From positions 682,001-746,000 of the forward strand of contig CADCXA010000015.1 of assembly GCA_902806565.1 (NCBI GenBank): 64,000 nt of DNA, written 5' to 3'. Below, one piece after another: positions 24,391 through 35,328 of the stretch (position 1 is its first letter; every line of letters starts with the position of its first letter). The notes below the pieces were generated by a model. That model had not been told where the DNA came from. It ran no database searches and saw nothing but the letters and a program-made list of their open reading frames with translations. The DNA comes from Hypoxylon rubiginosum. Its lineage: Eukaryota; Ascomycota; Sordariomycetes; Xylariales; Hypoxylaceae. The position numbers and the translations under genes were made by a program.

Positions 24391-25598
24391 TCACACAAAC
24401 TTAACAACTAACTTCCCCACGCCCCCCTTCCCCGTGAACACCTTCTGCGACTCAGCCCGAATCACCTCGACGTCCTCGAGCCCCACAACCCGAACGATAG
24501 GCCTCACCTTGCCCGTAGCGAGGAGCTCCCCCGCGCGCTCGAGGTCCTCGCGCACGTCCAGGTTCCCCGAGATGAGCTCGTGCCGGACCCTGGTGCCGCG
24601 CAGCAGGAACGCGTACCACAGCTGCGCCAAGCCCGCGAGCCAGTACGCGAGGAACGGCAGCGGCGGCAGGATCTCCCGTAACAGCCCGGGCGTCGGGACG
24701 CTCGCGATGGACGCCACGACGCCCGTCTCCGGCTTCGCCAGGACGAACGTGGTCGGCGCGCCCCACTGCGTGTTGTACACGAGGTCGACGGTGCCCGCGG
24801 GGACCGCGTCCGTCAGCTTTTTGACTTTGGTGTAGTCGACGAGCTCGTCGACGAGCCCCGGCGGGAGTAGCAGCTGCTCGACGAGCGGGACCTTGGCCGT
24901 GGACGCCGACGCGATCAGCCGGCCGGCGCCGTACACGTTCTTCAGCACCTGGATGCCGACGGACCCGGTGGCGCTGAGGGCCCCGGGCACGAACACGGCC
25001 TTGCCCTCGAGCCCGTCCGCGACGGCCACGCCGTTCTCGCGCATGAGCTGCAGGCCCCTCTCGATGGACTGGCGCGCCGTGACGACGTTGGCCACGCAGC
25101 ACATGTGCTCGAAGGGGACGTGCGCCGGCTTGCGCAGCGTCAGCTTCTCCTGGGCCACGGCGTACTCGGCGCAGAACCCGGCCTCCCCTAGTTTCATCGG
25201 CCGGCTGTAGGCGAAGGCGTAGACCTCGTCGCCGGGCCGGAACAGCGTCACGGCCGGGCCGACGGCGACGACGACGCCCGCGCCCTCGACGCCGAGCTTG
25301 TGGGGAAAGCTGGGCTTTTTGTGAGAATGTGTTCCTTTTTCTTATGCTACACTACCGTAGTAGGGAGGTAGAGAGAAAGACAAGAAAAATAGACGTACCT
25401 AATATCCCCGAGTAGATACTTGGATATTCCGTTTGCTAGCTGCGTGTCGCCCGTAGTAATGCCGACGGCGTGCATCTTGATCAGTACGTCCTTGGCGCCC
25501 TTGATGGTCGGCACCGGTACGTCGATGACTTCGTACTTGGCGGGCGTGCAGTATTTGGGCGCCACGAGGGCGCGCATCGTGCTTGGTAACTTGGCCAT
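24391..25598 (-). CDS. medium-chain dehydrogenase/reductase (zinc-ADH/quinone oxidoreductase-like)
   Basis: Two exons: 25598-25399 and 25309-24391, intron 25398-25310 (89 bp, donor GTACGT, acceptor CAG), giving 372 residues; the join reads LLGDISFPHKLGVEGAG. The N-terminal GroES-like part has MRALVAPKY, DVLIKMHAVGI and LGVEGAGVVVAVG. A Rossmann part follows with FVPGALSATGSVGIQVLKN, a variant of the usual AxxGxxG turn, and the C-terminus contains KVFTGKGGVGKLVVKF, close to the family's usual end. The zinc-binding Cys cluster of true alcohol dehydrogenases is not evident, so an NAD(P)H-dependent quinone/enone reductase-like enzyme is likeliest; the substrate cannot be told. Coding sequence from about 24430 to 25300 is extremely GC-rich at third positions. 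Confidence 0.85.
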
Positions 25599-26674
25599 TT
25601 TCTTTCGGGCCTTTGGATATTTGAAAATGATGATACGTAGACTGTATTAAGCACTTGTTTGATCGCGCCCGTACGTAGTTGTAGGCAGCTGAAGAATGTA
25701 TACCGGTAAAGCTTGATTTGATGAATATAGTCAGACGGTACGTAATTAACTAGGTAAAAGGGGTAAATATACAAGATTTATGGGATATGAAATAGATTGA
25801 ATGACCGAGACCCTCCAACGGCGTGCTCAGTCGCACCCTTTATATGCTCGAGGCAACATCGCCGGCGCGGCCCCCCTGTATTCGGTGACCTTCGGCGGGC
25901 CCCACCGAATCTCACCCACCGAACCCGCCGAACCCGCCGCCGAACCCGCCGCCGAAGCGTCATTTTGGAATCTGATTTGTAACGGCATGTTCTAGAAGGA
26001 CTTGAGCTTACTTGGAGGGCTATGCAGGATGTAGGTACTGTGAAGCAAGAGACGTGGCATTTTTTAATACCAGTCAACGAAGTCTACATGGTCATCTTTT
26101 ACATGCTCGCTCTTTTATATACACGAGGCACCTTACTACAATTCATAGTATACCACGTTGTTATAAACGTATCAAGATTCATGATTAATATAATACACAA
26201 TACTTAAGATGAGGGGAATCAATTCAATTATAACTGCCGTCTCATTGCCATAACATCATGAGTCTCTAAGTTACCTATGCTACTTGAATTCATCCCGGGC
26301 CTGGTATCAACTTCGTTTCTTTTTTTCTTCGACACAATACCTCCAGTAGCCGGCTGCAGGTGATAAAAAAGATCCAAGGGTTAGTTGTGATTGTAAAGAG
26401 CAATGTCAACTCCCAATCCCTCGTGCCAACCTAGCTACCAACCAGCCGATGCCGTCGACGACGCGTATATCTCCTCACGATGCCAAGAAGAAAAGCAACA
26501 ACAACGCGGGTGCGTCGACACCTCCCTTCGCAAAACACCTATTGTCCTCCCCTTTGACCCTGAATCATGCCATCCTAGCCCAATCCCTTCATTGTCTCCC
26601 CCTTAAAACGACATGTGCATCTGAAAGCGGCATTACGTTTCCGCTAGCTCTTTGTTGAATACTGGCTCCCGGAC
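25599..26674. promoter_or_regulatory. upstream region of the dehydrogenase and 3' flank of IQGAP
   Basis: No supportable gene. 25921-25955 carries a short GC-rich repeat and 26.1-26.2 kb is AT-rich. A 67-codon frame at 26403 has an ATG but no recognised relatives. Confidence 0.45.
25921..25955. repeat. GAACCCGCC-type GC-rich repeat
   Basis: Four GAACCCGCC cores spaced 9 or 12 bp apart, about 320 bp upstream of the dehydrogenase start. Confidence 0.8.
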
Positions 26675-29600
26675 TTACTGCGTCCGGTAGAACTTCTTGT
26701 ACAACAAATGCAGCAGAAGGTTGACGTTGAGCCTCAGGTTGCCCTCGAACACGTTCATGAACTGGTGCGACTCGAATTGCGCCTGAAGAAGATCCTCGAT
26801 CGGGATGAGCGCGCTCGCTCCCGGGATCTGTATGTGTCCCCGGCTGCCCTCCATGTTGAAGATGCCTACCTCGTCACACGAGATGGTAAGGTTAATGTTG
26901 CTCCAGTCACGTTCCGAGACGCCTTGCCACGACACCACAACGCCCTTCTCAGCGAGTGCCCGCACGCTATACTTGAAAGAGCCAAATTTAGGAACCCGGC
27001 CGGAACGCTCGAGCTCTCGCTGGTGATTGTATTGCTTTGTGAAAGGGAGAAGGAATCGCTTTTTCCTATTTCCTCGTGTCAGCTTCCAAATACACATAAA
27101 AAAAATCCAGAGGACCCAATCTGAGCGCTTACCCTTTGTTCTTCTGCAGCGTAGCCATGGCTTGCTCGATATAGTCGTCGTAGCTCTTGCGTTGTTGTTC
27201 TAGGTACTTGGCTTTCTCGTGGAGGTTTGTAAGGGTTAGTCGCACTCCCTCCAACTCCCGTTGGCGCTGTATTCTGCGGCGGCTCTTCGTACGGATATCA
27301 AGCGCAATGGCATTCAGCACATCCTGGTAGTAGTTATGCTTTGTAATACGCCCCATATGTTCTAAGCGCATGATATTCTCCAGGGCATTGCGCTTCATGT
27401 CATAGTACGACATCCGCGTAACGTCAACCATGTTGACGTCCGAATACGCTCCCTTGGTATGGTTGCTGGACGCGAAATCGTCATGTAGCAGCGCTTGCCA
27501 CTTGTACTCGTCTTCTTGGGAAGGGGGGCGGACGAGAATCTCGAGGAGGTTGGCGCCCGTCTGCACACGAATAATGTACAAGATGCAGCGCTTCGTCTCC
27601 ATAAACAAAGCTTTAGCGTCGGCATCTGGGTCGTCGATATCGTGGAGCTTTGGCGTGAGGAACATTTGGATATCCGATGAGCCGGTTGCGTTCATTTCGT
27701 TCTCGTTATTTTTTGCGTTCCCCAGATCCTGTAAGATCTCGCGCAACACGTCGTCGCGATTAGGACAGATGGTCGGTATCTCGTGTGCGACGAGAGAATG
27801 AATCGCAAAGATGTCTGCCATCTTGATGTATAGGGTCGGTCTGTTCTTGGCGTAGAGGTCGTTGAATTCGTCAATGTCGAATGTGCTCTCCGCGTCCGGG
27901 ACGGAAATTAGATCGTTTGTGATGTGAGCAAGCCGCTCAACCGATTCTGCTATGAATGCGTTAAGAGGCTGCAGGTAGATATTCTCGCCGCCAAACGGAC
28001 GGCCCGATGCGATCTGGCCTAGAACTTTGGCAACCTCCCCTAGGTTGCGCTTCTGCAGAGGGCTGAGGCTCTTCTCAATGACGCCCACCTGCTCGGGGTT
28101 GACCAGCGCTGGCTGTAGGTAGAAACGCCATACCCAATTCGCGACAATCTGGAGTACGTGGTGTTGAGGCTCACGCTGAAAGCGCTGGCGTAACGCCTCA
28201 AACGTCTGTTGGCAGATGAACCGCAGACCGTAAGGCATTCGGGGCAGTAGATCCTCCAGGGCGAGAAAGAACTGGTCCGAAATCTCTCTGAGATCTCGAA
28301 GATGGTCGATGAACAGCTCGCGCGTCTCCGTATCTTTGATTGCGATATCTCGGGTTATTTCAAGCGGTCTCCTGCTCGGTCGTCCGGTGCGAAGCTCCTC
28401 GTTGTTGATGGCAGATCGATATATTTGCATGGGGTCGCTCTCCAAATCCAAAGCAGGATCCTCAATGATGTTGTCTCGTATTAATGGGCCGAGCAGATCC
28501 CTTAAATATTTTCTATCTCGCGGTGATCGAGTGTAGTTACTTAGCAGCTTCGACCAGAAGAAGTTGCCACGTAGGTAATCTTGGATAGAGACGCAAGCGT
28601 CGACCTCTTCTCGAATAGACCTAGCGATGAGCTTTAGTAAGTAGTATTCCTCTCTCCTCTTTTGAGCATATCCGAAGAGGCCCATCATCAGAAGCTCGAT
28701 GCGCCTGCATTCCTTCTCGGCTGTGCCCAATTCTCGCAGTCGTCTGAATAGTCGTGCTAAGTATTGGGACTGAGTCTGGAGGTTGAAAAACAATTGCTGA
28801 TAAGACTCCAGCTTCTTTCTCGAGCTTTTGTTTAAGGCCTTCAAGTCGAACTGGTTGGTGGAAGAAATAGAAGCATTCGCTAGCAGGCTGCTAGTGTGTC
28901 CACCGAAGGTATTCTGATGGCGGACAACTTCATCCAGGGTAATCTTGTTCTTCACCAATAGGGCGATCTTGATGTCTAGTTGATCGATATACTGCTCGAG
29001 CATCTCATTCTGCCGAACTTGCTGGACAACCGTCTTGCGTAACCTTTCGAACTCGATCTCTTCGTTGAAATCAAAGTCGCTATCGTTTAGTAAATGTACG
29101 AAATTCTTTACTGCGCCAACAGGAGGATTCTTCCCGGTCGTGAGGCTTTTATAAGCTTCTCCTTGAAGTTTGGCGCGGACGAAGCTCTGAATCTTGACCA
29201 CCTTCTGCATATTTTCTTCGAAGTGCTTCTTCTTTTCCGTGAATTTCTGTCGAACAATAAAGCCCTTGGCGAAGGTCTGAAGTTCGGCTATAGCTTCCTC
29301 GTGTTCGTCAAGTTCACCCAATAAAATGCCAATGTCGTTGCGTAGAAGCATGGCTCGCGCGAGAGCTTGTAATGATATAACGCCTTCTTCATGCGACTTG
29401 AGCTCGTCGAGAAGCAAACTTTGCTGCTCTCTAAACTGGGCGCCGCGGATTCTAGCTTGAAGATTTATGATACTTGGCGTGTTGCTTTCTAAAGAGTCGA
29501 GCTCGGCGGCTATCCGTTGCCGCTCAAACATACCCCGAGCTAATGATTGAAGTTCGAGTATTGACGGTTCATCTTCATGCAATGCCTCCAGCTTTTCAGT

Positions 29601-31742
29601 GATATCTCGGCGGACGGCCGCAGCACGAATATGGGCTTGCAAACCCCCAATTTCGGGGGTGTGTTGTGCTAGTTCAGCCTTTGTTGCATGAACACCTTGC
29701 CGCAGCATATTTCCACGGCAGAAAGCCTGAATCGACTCCCACTTCGGACCGAAGCTTGCGAGTGCTTCGCGTTGTTGATGGATCTGGCTTCTCGTTAGCA
29801 TTGCCCGGGCAGCAGCCTGCAAACCAGCAATGGCTCCGGCTTGTTCCTCTAAGAAATAGAGATCTTGGGCGACTCTCTCTCTCGTTAACATTCCTCGTAT
29901 TGCGGACTGGAGCTCCAGTACAGGACCAGTCATACGACTCGTCTCTTGCTGCTGGGTATGTAGTTTTTCGCGTGCCAGATAGCCTCGGAATACAGCCTGG
30001 ATACTTCGTACAGGTCCATCCACTCGCGATAATTGAGATCGAGTTTCTCGTACCTCGTCACGGACTTTCACGGCCCGTATTAAACTCTGGAGTTTCATGA
30101 TATCCTTCTCCTTGCTCTTCCAGAAGTGTTCTCTATGGGCCATTCTATTTCGGACTAGAAACCCGCGAGCAGCACTCTGAAGGTTGACGGCAAATTTTCG
30201 CATCTCAAGTCTATAGCCCATAACTTGACGAGTCCAGTCACCCCGGATGCGCGCCTGGAGGTCGACAAGCCAGCCTTCCGAGTCCCATAGCCGCTGCATG
30301 GTGTCACCGAGTTGCAGTCGCAGAATGGCACCTCGCATCTGGGCCTGGAGGTCGATAATCGTAGCTTCGTTCTCAGATAGTTCGCGCTCGATTCGTTCTT
30401 CTTCGGTCTCCACCGGCTCGGGCTCTGGTTCTACACCGAAGTCGACACCCATGTTTCCAAAGGTAGGCATATTGATGCCTAGCTTGTCTAGGCCTTTCTG
30501 CATGGCTTCGAGCTCATGATGTTCGAACTCTAGTTGGCCGACTAAATTACCTATCCTGAAGTCTACGATTCCCTTTCGGAAGAGAAGCCAACTTAGAGCG
30601 TGTATGCAGTATATGACTTTGGGGATATTCTTCTTTTCGTAGAGATCGATTAGTTCGAATCGGAATAGATCAGGTAGCTCAACCTCGTCTAGGTATCGGA
30701 AGAAGGTGGCGACATTGTCCCAATGTCTTGCTTGAAGTCGCTGGTGTCGGAAGATACGGTATCGTCGGGTAGGGTTCAGAGCCTCCACCACCTCAGCCAG
30801 GGTGACGCCATCTCTGAGTGCTTGCTCCAGCTCGATAATTGGTGGGATTTGGCGCTGAATAACATCTTCGATCCATTCCTTTGCTTCGCCGATGTGGCAT
30901 AGATATTCGTACGCCTGAAGGAACTGCCTCTGCTTGTCCATCCAGTTGCGCCCTTCAAAGCCATAGCGATCACTGCGTTGTCCACTCCTAGGGCCACTCG
31001 CATTGCCGGCTCGCTGCAGCCTTCGTCGCCCGCGTAGGCCAACTACTTCTTGGGCTTGAGAGGTAAGGGCAAACTCGTCAGCCGAGCTATCCTGGGCCAG
31101 TTTCGATAACGTGCGTAATTGGTTAGTAGAAGAACGGCCTAGCTGTTCCAAATCAGGCGCAACGAAGGCGGGATGTACTAAAGCATGGGACGAGTGCGTC
31201 AGAGCGCTGGTTCCGCTTGGACGTATGGAATCGGATCGTGTGAGCACCATCGAGGTGGGCCGGGCATTTGGCGATTTGTTCAGGGGACTTGGAGGAGTAG
31301 GCGAGGTTCTCTCTTCAGACAGGGATAACCTGCCTATGTCGATACTTTTTCCGCGCTCATGGCGATCGCGACGCGGAGGTGTTTTGTGTGGCGGTGGTGC
31401 TGAAGGGGGGGGTGGCTGCGGGAGTGGGCGCAAAGACTGCCTGGCTAAGTTGTACATGCTTTCCGGGTTTGTCTTGGGCTCATCGTATAGACTTGATCGA
31501 GGAGAGGGGCGACGGATGGCACCTTCGGTCATGCCACGTTTGTGTCTTAAAGTTGATGCGTCGTGTCCATTCGAGGTCACCGACGACGCCGCGCTAGGTG
31601 GGCCAAAGTCATAAGGATCGGAGACGTTGGAGTAACCGGAAGATGCAGACGAAGAAGTGGTGGACAGTTGACGATTGATAGAATTGGCGGTCGTATAGTC
31701 AACAGTGTATGACTGGCGGAGAGGATGAGGTCTGTACGACAT
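26675..31742 (-). CDS. rng2: IQGAP-family cytokinesis scaffold (Rng2/Iqg1-like)
   Basis: Two exons: 31742-27133 and 27065-26675, intron 27132-27066 (67 bp, GTAAGC, branch GCTGAC, acceptor TAG), giving 1666 residues; the join reads QKNKGKKRFLLPFTKQY. Order: a Ser/Pro-rich disordered N-terminus (1-260); a calponin-homology domain (about 278-395); 14 IQ-like motifs (about 462-865, mostly LQxxxRG/A); a RasGAP-related domain (about 1030-1300, with MPYGLRFICQQTFEAL); and a RasGAP C-terminal domain (about 1450-1620). This is the full fungal IQGAP layout. Such proteins bind actin, calmodulin/myosin light chain and formin partners to build the contractile ring at septation sites. IQGAPs generally lack a working arginine finger and are not active Ras-GAPs; I see none here. 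Divergent from IMP dehydrogenase, 1060 bp between starts. Confidence 0.95.
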
Positions 31743-32802
31743 TTCGACCGCTAAATTTGTAGGTGACGCTGCTACTCTTCGTCAAGTTGAATGATACCAC
31801 CGTCCAATATTGAAGTCGGCATCACAGCTACTTGAGCTGGTGTTTGTTGCTTTACTGTATGGGATGCGAGGTAATGGCTTAGATTCTACCGAAAATGAAT
31901 CGTATCTATTCGACGTAAGGTATTGTAAATAGCGGTGGCGACAGGAAGGAAGAGTATCAACAAAGAAGCATGTCCCGCAATGCGATATCGATTGCTCGGA
32001 TTTCGGGGAACGCGCGCGCTTCTAGCGCACTCATATGATGGAGAACAATTCCAGCTCCAGACGGATGGAGATATCGTCGAAAAGCTCGATACGGAAGGTT
32101 GTTATTTAAAATTAACCTGAGGTGAAGAATAATATGGCCTGGTTTTCAGCCTTATTGATCAGGGCATCAGGTATAGGTAACAGATGACAAGCAGCAGGAG
32201 CTCGAGAGAGAGCCGAAGATAGTTGTGTAGACCTGTTCGGGAAGTTTGTTTATTTACATGGGGGACGAGGAGCAACGGCAATGCCCCTCATTCGCCAATT
32301 ATCCAATTATATCGACGCCACAAATTGGTACCTTAGACCTTGGAATCGAAATCTTGGCTTCTTGACTCCTTGGCTGGAACTAGCTCCACTAGCTCCATTA
32401 GCTCCATAAAAAACAGCCACATGCATACCCCTACATATAGTGACTCGACTCGATAAGATAGGGTGTGCTTTGGCACGGATTACTCAAAGTCAATGCTAAT
32501 TTTTCTTCGTGCTAAGATGGGACTAAACTTTATACCAATGAAACACCCATTGGAAGGTTGCGCATTAACAGACTATAACACGACTGCCCCGCATTCTAAA
32601 AGCTCTGTGCAGGGTCTCTGCAGGTGAACACAAAAGTGAAAAAAAAATTTGGAGGGGCCTCAAACAATTTTTTTCTTCTTTCCTTTTACTTGGGAAGAAG
32701 ATCATAGTCCAGTTCGTCGACAGGTCAATTTTAATTATCGACGATTTCTTCGACCTCACCTCTTAATTACCCGCTTCACTTCACCTCTACTCTTAATTCA
32801 AG
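31743..32802. promoter_or_regulatory. divergent promoter region, IQGAP / IMP dehydrogenase
   Basis: 1060 bp separate the two start codons. A pyrimidine-rich block at about 32660-32815 just before the IMP dehydrogenase ATG is a common feature of strongly expressed fungal genes. No other gene is seen. Confidence 0.5.
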
Positions 32803-34659
32803 ATGCCTTCTCTCAACGGAACAACACCCGTCAACGGTAGCTCCAAGTTCCTCGACTACCGTAACGCTGTCGAGGCTCTGAACGAGTATCCGTCTCGAGA
32901 TGGTCTCAGCATCGAGGATCTCGTTGATACCAAACAGCGTGGTGGTCTGACGTACAATGACTTTCTGGTTTTGCCAGGCCATATTGGCTTTGCTGCTTCA
33001 GAAGTCGTCCTCGACTCCCCCATCACCAAGCGAATCACACTAAAGACCCCTTTCGTTTCTTCTCCTATGGACACCGTTACCGAGCATGAGATGGCCATTC
33101 ACATGGCACTGCAGGGTGGTCTTGGCGTCATTCACCACAACTGTTCCGCAGATGCTCAGGCCGACATGATCCGAAAGGTCAAGAGATACGAAAATGGCTT
33201 CATCGTTGATCCCGTCGTCATCAGCAAGGAGACAACTGTCGAAGAAGTCAGGGCGCTTAAGGAGAAATGGGGATTTGGTGGTTTCCCCGTTACAGGTTAG
33301 TTGCATTATGCCCATCGCTATGCTTTCTATTGCTTTGCCTAAGCCCTCGGACCTGGTAAAATCGTCATCCTATGATTACAACCTAATATTTTAACTTTCG
33401 TTCCACCGTATAGACAGCAATGTCATGGGGAATCAAATTATGCTCTTTATGAAGATGTCAATTCTATATACTTCTTACTTGCTAGCTTTGTTTGGGAAAT
33501 CTTAGCTAACTGAAGCACAGAATCTGGCAAACTCGGCTCTAAGCTCCTCGGTATCGTTACGAACCGCGATCTCCAGTTTGAGGATGACGTCAGTCAGTCC
33601 GTCGACAAGGTCATGATAACCGATCTCGTCACTGCCCAGCTAGGCGTTACCCTTCCCGAGGCGAATAAGATCCTCGCCAAATCTAGGAAGGGTAAGCTGC
33701 CTATTGTCGACAAGGACTTCAACCTCGTGTCTATGATCTCCCGCTCCGACTTGACCAAGAACTTGCACTTCCCGCTCGCGTCTAAGCTTCCCGACTCTAA
33801 ACAACTTATCTGCGCTGCCGCGATTGGCACTCGACCCGAGGACAAGACTCGCCTGAAGAAGCTCGTCGACGCCGGACTCGACATCGTCATCCTGGACAGC
33901 AGCCAGGGTAACAGCATGTACCAGATCGAGATGATCAAGTGGATCAAGCAGGAGTACCCTGGCCTCGATGTTATCGGCGGAAATGTGGTGACTCGTGAGC
34001 AGGCCGCAAATTTGATTGCCGCGGGTGTTGACGGATTGAGAATTGGCATGGGCAGCGGAAGCGCCTGTATTACCCAAGAGGTTATGGCTGTCGGCCGCCC
34101 CCAAGCAGCCGCGGTATACTCCGTTTCCGACTTTGCGGCCAAATTCGGAGTGCCGTGTATCGCGGATGGTGGTGTCCAAAACGTCGGGCACATCGTCAAG
34201 GGTCTCGCCCTCGGCGCTTCTACTGTCATGATGGGCGGCTTACTTGCTGGTACAACCGAGTCTCCAGGCACATCATTTGTGTCGCGGGAAGGCAAGCTCG
34301 TTAAGGCGTATCGTGGTATGGGCAGCATCGATGCCATGCAAGACAAGAAGGCTGGTGCAGGCAGCAAGAACAGCCAGGCTAGCAACGCTGGTACCGCCCG
34401 GTACTTCAGCGAGGGGGATAGCGTTCTCGTCGCTCAGGGTGTCTCGGGTGCTGTTGCGCACCGTGGATCCATCGCCAAGTTCGTACCCTATCTGGCTGCA
34501 GGCCTTAAGCACTCGTTGCAAGACTGCGGCCAGCGAAGCCTAAAGGACTTGCACGAGAGCGCCGCCAACGGTACTCTCCGGTTCGAGATCCGGACTGCTA
34601 GCGCACAGCTGGAAGGCGGCGTGAACATGGAGAGTTACGAGAAGAAGCTCTACGCTTAG
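32803..34659 (+). CDS. imdA: inosine-5'-monophosphate dehydrogenase
   Basis: Two exons: 32803-33295 and 33521-34659, intron 33296-33520 (225 bp, GTTAGT, branch GCTAAC, acceptor CAG), giving 543 residues, the usual eukaryotic length. It catalyses NAD-dependent oxidation of IMP to XMP, the rate-limiting step of GMP synthesis. Visible: N-terminal [28 protein letters not shown]; two CBS repeats (about 115-240); LDSSQGNS; the catalytic loop [15 protein letters not shown] with the expected active-site Cys near 347; [25 protein letters not shown]; and the flap [17 protein letters not shown]. All key residues are intact. It is convergent with the MFS gene, and no drug-cluster genes surround it, so it is read as the housekeeping copy. 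Confidence 0.97.
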
Positions 34660-35328
34660 TAGGCCTGGATTGATAAGCTGATGGCTGATAGACCAGGTTG
34701 GATGATAGGATGAGCCTAATCAAGCCAGCAGGAATGAATTTTGCGAATAATGACGGTTGGCAGATCAGTCAGGGCGCACTGGTTTTTTTATATAGCCCGG
34801 TGCGGAAAAGTAAAAACACGAGTGATACCACTTGATAGCTTTTTATGCATTGATGATGCGTGGTAGCTTCATCCCATTTATAGGCGTTATATGGCTGGAG
34901 GGAAGGTCATGTCAGTTGGGATTCTGGGATTTGAGGTTTCGGCAAAAGGGGTTCGCGTCGCTTTTTTACGGGCATAGGAGACCCGGGATGCACAAAACAG
35001 GCGTAATGATGAATACCATATTTGCTTTTCCACGTTCTGAATTATCACGGTTCCAGTCTCTTCTATCTATGAGCCGACGAGTAAGGCGTGTCGCTTATGA
35101 CCAATGCAAGAATGCGACAATGCTGCTCCCAAATGCATCGCAAATTCATTTTCTAGATCCATAACGCCATCCGAAATGATGTTAATGCTGCCGATCTCTC
35201 GTTTATCTGACCATCTGACCGTGTATCCAATGCCTGCCCTCGTCTAGACATATTACTCGTCTTCATATCGTGAGACCATTACTAACATTAAGATCCTGCA
35301 GCCCCAACCAAATCTTGCTACCGTTTCT
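34660..35328. other. convergent intergenic region
   Basis: 669 bp between two stop codons. A 110-codon plus-strand frame (34832-35164) has no recognisable motif and is not called. Confidence 0.5.

Noticed and set aside
24452..25102. 216-codon minus-strand frame rich in Arg/Gly
   Set aside because: It is a second-frame artefact of the GC-rich dehydrogenase exon; composition is unlike a folded protein.
26403..26606. 67-codon plus-strand frame beginning MSTPNPSCQPS
   Set aside because: It has a proper ATG, but no recognised family and an equally long overlapping frame; support is too weak for a gene call.
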